This document shows positions 1-8,507 of a stretch of DNA of 11,472 nucleotides, piece after piece; position 1 is the first letter of the stretch; each line of letters begins with the position of its first letter. A model generated the notes under the pieces. The model saw only the letters and a list, made by a program, of their open reading frames with translations, ran no database searches and had not been told where the DNA came from. Location of the stretch: positions 1-11,472 of the forward strand of contig DASYQV010000076.1 in the NCBI GenBank assembly GCA_036005125.1, in the 5' to 3' direction. The position numbers and the translations under genes are program-made. The DNA is from DASYQV01 sp036005125 (GTDB taxonomy: Bacteria; Acidobacteriota; Vicinamibacteria; Vicinamibacterales; UBA2999).

Positions 1-1
1 C

Positions 2-1249
2 GCCGAGCTGCGGCCGAAGCTTGCGCAGATTCCCGGCATCCGGACGTTCCTCGTCAACCAGCCGCCGATCAACATCGGCGGCCGCGGGTCGCGCAGTCTG
101 TACCAGTTCACGCTGCAGGACACCGACACCGACGAGCTGTATCGATGGGCGCCGATCTTTGAAGCGAAGATGCGGGAGCTGCCGGGACTCGAGGACGTGA
201 GCAGCGATCTGCAACTCAAGACGCCACAGGTGAGCCTCGACCTCGACCGCGACCGCATCTCGACTCTGGGATTGACCGTCAACCAGGTGGAAAACGCGCT
301 GTACAACTCGTTCGGCACCAGGCAGATTTCCCAGATCTACGCCCCGAACAACCAGTACCAGGTCATCATGCAGGTGGCGCCGGAATTCCACCTGGATCCC
401 AAACAGGCGTTGTCGATGCTCTACGTCCGTTCGTCGAACGGCCGTCTGATCCCACTCGACGCGGTGGCGAACGTGCGAACCAATGTCGGGCCGCTGACGG
501 TGAGCCACACCGGACAGCTGCCGTCGGTGACGCTCTCGTTCAACCTGAAACCCGGGTACGCGCTGGGCGATGCCGTCGACACCATCAATGAGGCCGCGGT
601 GGCGACGCTGCCGGCGACGCTCTCGACGAGCTTCCAGGGCACGGCCCAGGCGTTTCAGGACTCGTTGAAAGGCCTCGGCCTGCTGCTCATCATGGCGATT
701 GTCGTCATCTACATCGTCCTGGGCATCCTGTACGAGAGCTTCATCCATCCGCTGACCATTCTTTCAGGGTTGCCGTCGGCGGGTTTCGGTGCGCTCCTGA
801 CGTTGCTGATCTTCAAGACCGAGCTGAGCCTCTACGCGTTCGTCGGTGTGATCATGCTCGTCGGCCTGGTCAAGAAGAACGGCATCATGATGGTCGACTT
901 CGCGGTTGACGCACAGAAGCAGGGGAAGACCGCCATCGAAGCAATTCACGAGGCGTGTCTGGTCCGCTTCCGGCCCATCATGATGACCACGATGGCCGCG
1001 CTCGTCGGCACGCTACCGATCGCGCTTGGTATGGGCGCCGGCGCCGAGTCGCGCCGTCCGCTCGGTCTGGCTGTGGTCGGAGGGTTGCTGGTCTCGCAGT
1101 TGCTGACGCTCTACATCACCCCGGTGTATTACGTGTACATGGACAAAGTGCAGCGAGGGTTCGCCAGAAAGCCTGCCAGACGAGCCGAGCCGCAACCGGT
1201 CGCGGCTGGTGTCCATGGGATCGCCCGGGTCGAGCAGCGGCCGGTCTGA
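2..1249 (+). CDS. RND-family efflux transporter inner-membrane subunit, C-terminal part (5' truncated by window edge)
   Basis: The reading frame is open from base 2 and gives the last 415 residues of a protein of usually about 1,030-1,050 residues; the ATG at 170 is an internal Met, not the start. The family (AcrB/MdtB type, HAE1) forms a proton-driven inner-membrane trimer that exports drugs or other small molecules with a periplasmic adaptor and an outer-membrane channel. The first ~220 visible residues are the second periplasmic porter/docking region. Five membrane segments follow at about visible residues 224-244, 252-272, 277-298, 324-346 and 353-378, matching TM8-TM12. Family signatures are GLVKKNGIMMVDFA in TM10, then RFRPIMMTT and ALGMGAGAESRRPLG. 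The tail after TM12 is short, Arg/Pro-rich and ends normally. The adaptor and the rest of the gene should lie to the left. The substrate cannot be told. The stop is followed one base later by the heptad array at 1251. Confidence 0.95.
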   Translation, partial: AELRPKLAQIPGIRTFLVNQPPINIGGRGSRSLYQFTLQDTDTDELYRWAPIFEAKMRELPGLEDVSSDLQLKTPQVSLDLDRDRISTLGLTVNQVENALYNSFGTRQISQIYAPNNQYQVIMQVAPEFHLDPKQALSMLYVRSSNGRLIPLDAVANVRTNVGPLTVSHTGQLPSVTLSFNLKPGYALGDAVDTINEAAVATLPATLSTSFQGTAQAFQDSLKGLGLLLIMAIVVIYIVLGILYESFIHPLTILSGLPSAGFGALLTLLIFKTELSLYAFVGVIMLVGLVKKNGIMMVDFAVDAQKQGKTAIEAIHEACLVRFRPIMMTTMAALVGTLPIALGMGAGAESRRPLGLAVVGGLLVSQLLTLYITPVYYVYMDKVQRGFARKPARRAEPQPVAAGVHGIARVEQRPV

Positions 1250-1250
1250 A

Positions 1251-1323
1251 TGATTCTTGATTCTTGATTCTTGATTCTGTGTCGTTCCAATCATGAATCA
1301 TGAATCATGAATCAAGAATCATG
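1251..1323. repeat. Inverted arrays of 7-bp repeats between convergent genes
   Basis: The left arm is four perfect tandem copies of TGATTCT (1251-1278). After about 10 bp comes a right arm of five tandem heptads AATCATG/AATCAAG (1289-1323). The arms are near inverse complements: TTGATTC pairs fully with GAATCAA, and with one T-T mismatch per unit to GAATCAT. The transcript of either strand could fold into a long AU-rich stem. It lies between the stop of the RND gene (+) and the stop of the FAD subunit gene (-), whose TGA is inside the right arm. A role as bidirectional terminator or mRNA 3'-end stabiliser is an inference; there is no clear U-run. Confidence 0.85.
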
Positions 1324-2185
1324 AATGAGAAATGGCGCGCGCAAGCGCCCGTTCCAGCGCGCGACGCGTGAAGACCGGTATCATCGCGCGGCGGTACTCC
1401 GCGCTGGCGTGGATATCGCCATTCACTGCCGTCAAATCGGTCCCGGCCACCCTGGCAGCCGCCTCGATGCTTTCCCTGGACAACGTCTTTCCGGCCAACG
1501 CCTGCTCGACGGTCCTCAGGCGGACCGCGTGCGGGCCCGCGCCCGTGAGCCCGATGCGCGCCGACCGGATTCTGCCATCGCTCACGTCGAGCGCGGCGGC
1601 CACACCCACGATGGCGTAGTGCGACGCACGCTGGTGGAGCTTGGCGTACGCCGCCGTTCGCACCGGAGCGAACCGGACGCCCGCGATGATCTCGTCCGGC
1701 GCCAGATCGACCGTGAACAAATCCTTGAAGAAGTCGTCCGCCTTCACCACGCGCCACCCTTTCGGATTCTTCACGTGGATCTCGGCATCCACCGCGAGCA
1801 TGACGGCTGGGTAGTCGGCCGACGGATCGGCGTGGGCGAGGCTGCCGCCGAGGGTGCCGCGATTGCGAACCTGCGGATCGCCGATCTCTGCGGCGGCGTC
1901 GGAGACGACGGGGCACTGCTCCCGAAGCAGGGCGGAGGAGGCGACGTCGTGATGCACGGTGCAGGCGCCAATCTCGATTCGGCCGTCTTTCTCGCGAATG
2001 CCCGAGAGGTCCGGGATGCGAGCGATGTCGATGAGCACCTTCGGCTCGCTGAGGCGCAGCTTCATCAGCGGGACGAGGCTGTGGCCGCCGGCGATGAACT
2101 TGGCATCGCCGTTGGCAGCCGTGAGCTTCGCCAGCGCATCGTCGAGCGAGGTTGCGCGCGCGTACTCGAATGCGGCCGGGATCAC
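1319..2185 (-). CDS. FAD-binding subunit of a molybdenum hydroxylase (CoxM / xanthine dehydrogenase FAD-subunit family)
   Basis: This 288-residue protein is the flavin subunit of a three-part molybdenum hydroxylase. It takes electrons from the [2Fe-2S] subunit and hands them to the final acceptor. It starts with the typical PAAFEYARATSLDDAL. FAD-binding motifs are AGGHS at residues 32-36 (family AGGQS) and TLGGSLAHADP at 111-121. Length is normal for CoxM-like proteins (about 280-290). The GTG at 2185 is chosen because GGAGG (2192-2196) lies six bases upstream and the product then starts where family members start. The longer frame to 2275 would add 30 residues encoded by the short-repeat array and is rejected. 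It is the last gene of the block, 86 bp after the molybdopterin subunit, with a repeat array between. The final codons and TGA run into the 1251-1323 array. Confidence 0.93.
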   Translation of the reverse strand: MIPAAFEYARATSLDDALAKLTAANGDAKFIAGGHSLVPLMKLRLSEPKVLIDIARIPDLSGIREKDGRIEIGACTVHHDVASSALLREQCPVVSDAAAEIGDPQVRNRGTLGGSLAHADPSADYPAVMLAVDAEIHVKNPKGWRVVKADDFFKDLFTVDLAPDEIIAGVRFAPVRTAAYAKLHQRASHYAIVGVAAALDVSDGRIRSARIGLTGAGPHAVRLRTVEQALAGKTLSRESIEAAARVAGTDLTAVNGDIHASAEYRRAMIPVFTRRALERALARAISHS

Positions 2186-2202
2186 GCTTGACCTCCATAT
2201 GC

Positions 2203-2271
2203 GATTCTTGATTCTTGATTCTTGATTGAATCTGATTGAATCTCGAAAGTCACAGATCAAAAAATCAAGAA

Positions 2272-2290
<19 letters not shown>
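2203..2290. repeat. Palindromic short-repeat array between molybdopterin- and FAD-subunit genes
   Basis: The left arm has three GATTCTT heptads plus GATT from 2203. Two tandem copies of GATTGAATCT follow (2224-2233, 2234-2243). The right arm AATCAAGAATCAAGAATC (2263-2280) is an 18-bp perfect inverse complement of the left arm. The heptad is the same as in the 1251-1323 array. Here it sits inside a co-directional operon, not between convergent genes. The TGA of the molybdopterin subunit (2272-2274) lies in the right arm, and the array ends about 10 bp before the ribosome binding site of the next gene. It could attenuate transcription or mark an mRNA processing point that lowers FAD-subunit expression; this is inference. 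Confidence 0.85.
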
Positions 2291-5147
<2,857 letters not shown>

Positions 5148-5165
5148 GAGCGAACTCCTGGAGTA

Positions 5166-5252
5166 CGTAGGCCGGATCTTCAGATCCGGCCCAGCAACGG
5201 TTCCGCAGATCCGCGCTTTTTCACTCGGCCGCATCTGAAGATGCGGCCTACG
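5166..5252. repeat. REP/BIME-like pair of inverted GTAG-headed hairpins
   Basis: The first hairpin has stem GGCCGGATCT (5170-5179), a two-base TC loop and AGATCCGGCC (5182-5191), headed by GTAG at 5167-5170. The second, in opposite orientation, has stem GGCCGCATCT (5227-5236), a GA loop and AGATGCGGCC (5239-5248), followed by CTAC on the complementary sense (GTAG read on the minus strand). The outer ends CGTAGGCCG and CGGCCTACG are perfect inverse complements. A GTAG tetranucleotide 5' of a hairpin, with units in inverted pairs, is the layout of bacterial REP/BIME elements. The element fills most of the 121-bp gap between the PQQ dehydrogenase stop and the iron-sulfur subunit start. No RAYT transposase gene is in the window. 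Confidence 0.8.
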
Positions 5253-5268
5253 ACCTGAAAATGGCTTC

Positions 5269-6909
5269 TCACGGTCGCGACGACTCGGGCAGCGCAAACG
5301 CGACGAGCGTGACGCCGGCGGGCACAAGGGCGTACTGGCGGCCATCGAGCATGTAGGTGAGCGGCGACGTCCCGTGCACGGGCGCGCCCATCTGGTAATG
5401 CCAGAGAAGCTTGCCGGTGCGCGAGTCGAGCGCGAGCACGTTTCCGGCATCGTCACCGGTGAAGACGAGTCCCGACGCGGTCGTCAGGACACCGGCGGTG
5501 CCCGGCGCGGGGTAGCGGAACTCCCACCTGCGCTCTCCTGTTGTGGGATCGATGGCGCGCAGCGCGCCGAAGTGACCCTGCGGTCCCTTGGCCCGCTCGG
5601 TGGCGCCTCCGAGGAACCACTCGCCGACCTTGAAATTCGACTTCCACCCGAAATAGGTCCCGCAGGTCTCGCGCGCGTTCACGAAAAACAGACGCGTGAC
5701 CGGATCGTACGAGGGCGGATAGAAGTTCGTACCGCCGATGAGATCCGGACAGGTCATCGAGCCCTTTTCGTCGGGCGTGTTCTCCGGAAGCAGTACCGGC
5801 CGGCCGTCGGCGCCGATCTCCCTGGCCCACGTCGTGTACACAAACGGTTTGGCGACGATGACCTTCCCGGTCGTGCGGTCGAGCGTGTAGAAGAAGCCGT
5901 TGCGATTGGCAAACATGACGACCTTGCGCGGCTGACCGCCGATCGTCAAATCGGCCAGCACGGGCACCTGCGTCGAGTCCCAGTCGTGCACGTCGTGAGG
6001 TGTGAACTGGTAGTGCCACTTGCGCGTTCCGGTGTCGGCGTCGAGCGCCAGCAGCGAGTTGCTGTACAGGTTGTCGCCCTCCCGGTCAGCACCGTGGAAG
6101 TCCGGCGACGGATTCCCGGTTCCGTAGTACACGAGATTCAGATCGGGATCGTAGCTGCCCGTCGTCCACACCCCCGCGCCGCCGCGTTCGGCTGAATCGG
6201 CTTCCCAGGTCTCACTGCCCGGCTCGCCTGGCGCAGGCACGGTGGTGTAGCGCCACGCACGCTTTCCGGTTTCGGCGTCGTACGCCGCGATGAAGCCGGG
6301 AGCTCCGTATTCGCCGCCGGCGACGCCGGCGATCACCCGGTTCTTCACGACGAGGGGCGCAATGGTAGCGGCGTAGCCTTTCTTGTAGTCATCGAGCGGC
6401 ACGTCCCAGAGGACGCCGCCCGTTCTCGCGTCGAGCGACACGAGATGCGCATCGAGCGTGGTCATGAACAACCGGTTCCCGAGCGCCGCAAAACCGCGGT
6501 TGACGGGGCCGCAGCAGACCCGCAGGTCATCGGGCAGCTCGCGGCGATATCGCCAGAACGACCGGCCGGTCCGCGCGTCGAGCGCCCAGGCATGGTTGTT
6601 GGGACCGGTCACGTACAGCGTCCCATCGATCAGCAGAGGCGTTGTCTCGAACATGCCGAGCGTGCCGGTCTGGAACGTCCATTGATGCACGAGACGATGC
6701 ACGTTCTGAGGGGTCAGCTGCGTGAGCGGACTGTGGCGGCGGCTGGTGTAGTCGCCGCCGAACATCAACCACTGCGACTGGTTCGCCGTCCCCGCAAGGA
6801 GCTGAGTCGACGTCACGACCGGCGGCTTCTGTTGCGCGTCGAGCGTGACGAGCAGGCCTGCAGCTACGGCGAGCGCGGCAACGCGTGAACGAATGACTTG
6901 GATGCGCAT
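5269..6909 (-). CDS. Periplasmic PQQ-dependent alcohol dehydrogenase (quinoprotein), probably lanthanide type
   Basis: This 546-residue quinoprotein should oxidise an alcohol to an aldehyde in the periplasm and pass electrons to cytochrome c. Residues 1-25 are a signal peptide (MRIQVIRSRVAALAVAAGLL, then VTLDA). The rest is an eight-bladed propeller with recurring ALDARTG...W blade motifs. CC at 132-133 (RVCCGPVNRG) is the vicinal disulfide under PQQ. By alignment from memory, E200 (GGEYGAPG), N266 (GTGNPSPD) and D309 match the metal ligands and catalytic Asp of methanol dehydrogenase. D311 follows two residues on (HDWD), the extra Asp of lanthanide-dependent enzymes. No cytochrome domain is fused, so this is a type I-like enzyme, a little shorter than MxaF/XoxF (about 600). 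ATG 6909 gives the clean signal peptide; its ribosome site (GAGG) is 11 bases away and weak. The cytochrome c gene lies 25 bp upstream. Confidence 0.94.
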   Translation of the reverse strand: MRIQVIRSRVAALAVAAGLLVTLDAQQKPPVVTSTQLLAGTANQSQWLMFGGDYTSRRHSPLTQLTPQNVHRLVHQWTFQTGTLGMFETTPLLIDGTLYVTGPNNHAWALDARTGRSFWRYRRELPDDLRVCCGPVNRGFAALGNRLFMTTLDAHLVSLDARTGGVLWDVPLDDYKKGYAATIAPLVVKNRVIAGVAGGEYGAPGFIAAYDAETGKRAWRYTTVPAPGEPGSETWEADSAERGGAGVWTTGSYDPDLNLVYYGTGNPSPDFHGADREGDNLYSNSLLALDADTGTRKWHYQFTPHDVHDWDSTQVPVLADLTIGGQPRKVVMFANRNGFFYTLDRTTGKVIVAKPFVYTTWAREIGADGRPVLLPENTPDEKGSMTCPDLIGGTNFYPPSYDPVTRLFFVNARETCGTYFGWKSNFKVGEWFLGGATERAKGPQGHFGALRAIDPTTGERRWEFRYPAPGTAGVLTTASGLVFTGDDAGNVLALDSRTGKLLWHYQMGAPVHGTSPLTYMLDGRQYALVPAGVTLVAFALPESSRP

Positions 6910-6934
6910 AGCTGTCAACACCTCGTGTGTTCCA

Positions 6935-7753
6935 CTACCGTGCGGCTGTCGTGCCGCGCAGTGTCCCGAGGTAGCGAAGGAGGTCGTCGAGGTCATGGTC
7001 GTTCAGCTGATCGACTGTATAGGCAGGCATCAGCGTCCGCTTCTCCTCGGTGACCTGTCCCACGTTCGACTTGACGAACCCCTGAAGGCGTTCCGACGAG
7101 TCCATGATCTGAATCGAGAAGAGGTCCTCGTTCTTCCGTGTGCCACGAACGGCGCGCCCCTCCTGCGTCCTGACCGTCACCGGTTCGAAACCGGGGCGGA
7201 TGTCCTCGACCAGACCACGAATCTGACGCGCGAGCACTTCGCGCGTGCGCGCGACCCCGACGCGCGACAAATCCGGTCCAAGTACGCCGCCACGGCCGCT
7301 CACCTGATGACAGGTGCTGCACCTGGCCGAGAAAATCCGCTCGCCGGTGGACGCGTCGCCGCGGGGCGGCTCGGCGGGGGCAGGCACGCTCAACGTGCGC
7401 AGATACATCAACACCTTCCAGGTGTCGGGCTCCTGGAGAAAGACTCCGGCCGGCGGCATTTCAGTGCCAGGGATCCCGCGCCGGACAAGCCGGAAGAGGC
7501 CTTCCTCGGTAGCGCCTGACGCGAACACCCCGGTCAGATCCGGTCCGCGCATGCCGCGCGCGTTCAAGCCGTGACAGTACGCGCAGTTGGCGCGGAATGC
7601 CGCCATGCCCTCCTGAAGCGCCTCGGGGGTGGGTTGGAATGGGTTCTTCGACGGCTGGTCCTTGGACTGAGCCGGCACGGTGGCTCCGGCCGCGAGCGTC
7701 GCAATGACGAGGGCCAGCCATACTCTCGCCCGCGCGGACGCAACAGGCTTCAT
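6935..7753 (-). CDS. Periplasmic diheme cytochrome c, likely electron acceptor of the PQQ dehydrogenase
   Basis: This 272-residue secreted cytochrome has an N-terminal signal peptide (about 1-28, ending TVPAQS). The first class I cytochrome domain has CAYCH at 57-61 and probable axial Met M99 in TEMPPAG. The second has CSTCH at 145-149. The C-terminal part carries TVRTQEGRAVRG, SIQIMDSSERLQG, LMPAYTVDQLND and LDDLLRYLGTL, which resemble the 'putative heme-binding domain' common in Planctomycetes and Acidobacteriota; the MP in LMPAY may supply the second axial Met. ATG 7753 has AGGAGG four to five bases upstream and gives the signal peptide; the longer frame to 7792 is less likely. It is the first gene of the five-gene block, 25 bp before the quinoprotein. 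An electron-acceptor role is inferred from this pairing, which is usual for PQQ alcohol dehydrogenases. Confidence 0.93.
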   Translation of the reverse strand: MKPVASARARVWLALVIATLAAGATVPAQSKDQPSKNPFQPTPEALQEGMAAFRANCAYCHGLNARGMRGPDLTGVFASGATEEGLFRLVRRGIPGTEMPPAGVFLQEPDTWKVLMYLRTLSVPAPAEPPRGDASTGERIFSARCSTCHQVSGRGGVLGPDLSRVGVARTREVLARQIRGLVEDIRPGFEPVTVRTQEGRAVRGTRKNEDLFSIQIMDSSERLQGFVKSNVGQVTEEKRTLMPAYTVDQLNDHDLDDLLRYLGTLRGTTAAR

Positions 7754-7782
7754 CGGGCCTCCTCGAGGGATGGTGGATGCGA

Positions 7783-7811
7783 ATCCTTTCACCAGCGCGC
7801 AGATCTGTCAA
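7783..7811 (-). promoter_or_regulatory. Predicted sigma-70-type promoter of the cytochrome c / PQQ dehydrogenase / hydroxylase operon
   Basis: Read on the minus strand, a perfect -35 box TTGACA (7811-7806) is followed after 17 bp by AAGGAT (7788-7783), a moderate -10 matching three of six consensus bases. Transcription would begin near 7776, giving a leader of about 23 bases before ATG 7753 that includes the AGGAGG ribosome site. Spacing is ideal and no other good candidate was seen between 7754 and 7860. The weak -10 fits activator dependence. Confidence 0.5.
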
Positions 7812-7814
7812 CTG

Positions 7815-7858
7815 AGTATCTGGTCAGAATGGAGCGGCGGCGCTAAAGTATCTGGTCA
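7815..7858. repeat. 12-bp direct repeats AGTATCTGGTCA upstream of the operon promoter
   Basis: AGTATCTGGTCA occurs at 7815-7826 and again at 7847-7858, identical and 32 bp apart, about three helical turns. The inner copy lies three bases from the TTGACA box. On the minus strand the sites read TGACCAGATACT. Two readings are open: binding sites for an activator of the minus-strand operon, or the end of an insertion element (IS21-family ends often hold repeated internal motifs and an outward -35 box), with TGTCAA at 7806 as the tip. No transposase frame is nearby. Confidence 0.6.
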
Positions 7859-7945
7859 CCGGCCGGGAGGTCGCCGCTCTATCGAGACCGGCCCGCGAGA
7901 ACATCGCCAAAGAGCGGCCGAAACCCGTTTCTGACGGAGGAAGCA

Positions 7946-8368
7946 ATGTTGAAGTGGAAGATTGCGGCGATTATCGGCGTGGCGTTCGGCCTCGCCGGCA
8001 CCACGTGGGGCTTCGCGCAGCAGCGTCAGAGCGCGCGCTTCTTCGAGCTGCGAACGTATACGGCCAGCCCGGAGCGGCTCGACAAACTTCAGGCCCGATT
8101 CCGCAATCACACGGTGGGCCTGTTTCAGAGGCACGGAATGACGAACGTCGGCTACTGGACGGCCGTGAATGGCGAGAACGCCGACCGCACGCTCATTTAT
8201 CTGATGGCGTACCCGTCTCAGGAAACGCGTGAAGCGTCCTGGAAGGCATTTCAGGCCGATCCCGAGTGGCAGAAGGTCCGGAAGGAGAGCGAGGCCGACG
8301 GCGTTCGACTCGCCGAGAAAGTCGAATCGCGCTACCTGAAGCCGACAGACTTTTCGCCGCTGAAATAG
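7946..8368 (+). CDS. Secreted NIPSNAP-family protein
   Basis: This 140-residue protein has a signal peptide of about 24 residues (MLKWKIAAIIGVAFGLAGTT, then WGFA) before QQRQS. The mature part is a NIPSNAP domain, a ferredoxin-like dimeric alpha/beta-barrel fold, with FFELRTYTASPERLDKLQARF, HTVGLFQRHGMTNVGYW, TLIYLMAYPS and SWKAFQADPEWQKV (motifs split for length). The biochemical role of bacterial NIPSNAP proteins is unknown; the fold resembles antibiotic-biosynthesis monooxygenases and heme- or small-ligand-binding proteins. The start is firm: GGAGGA lies four bases before ATG 7946. It is monocistronic, divergent from the oxidation operon, with 192 bp between the two starts. It converges on the methyltransferase-like gene, with a palindromic array in the 139-bp gap. 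Confidence 0.92.
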   Translation: MLKWKIAAIIGVAFGLAGTTWGFAQQRQSARFFELRTYTASPERLDKLQARFRNHTVGLFQRHGMTNVGYWTAVNGENADRTLIYLMAYPSQETREASWKAFQADPEWQKVRKESEADGVRLAEKVESRYLKPTDFSPLK

Positions 8369-8388
8369 AGACGGCGAAAGATTGGACC

Positions 8389-8489
8389 ATTTCAGATATC
8401 AGATTTGATCATCGGATTTGATCATCGGATCATCGCCATTGAATCATCGCGTTGATGCGATGGCCAAATCCGATGATCAGATCTGAAAT
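8389..8489. repeat. Imperfect long palindrome with tandem 13-bp repeats between convergent genes
   Basis: The outer arms ATTTCAGAT (8389-8397) and ATCTGAAAT (8481-8489) are perfect inverse complements, as are the inner arms TGATCATCGGATTTG (8406-8420) and CAAATCCGATGATCA (8465-8479). The left arm has seven extra bases (near 8398-8405), so the folded form would have a bulge. TTTGATCATCGGA is tandemly repeated at 8404-8416 and 8417-8429. A smaller hairpin CATCGC/GCGATG sits in the loop. It lies between the stops of the NIPSNAP gene (+) and the methyltransferase-like gene (-), so a bidirectional terminator role is plausible. The word differs from the TTGATTC heptad of the other arrays but shares the GATT/AATC theme and design. 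Confidence 0.8.
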
Positions 8490-8507
8490 ATCCAAATATC
8501 AAATGCG

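Noticed and set aside
1325..2191. 288-codon plus-strand frame opposite the FAD subunit
   Set aside because: It is a shadow of the FAD-subunit gene; composition is Arg/Ala-rich with no recognisable motif.
5148..5456. N-terminal extension of the [2Fe-2S] subunit up to 5456
   Set aside because: It would cross the REP-like hairpins and overlap the end of the quinoprotein gene; ATG 5147 has a good ribosome site and gives a normal-length protein.
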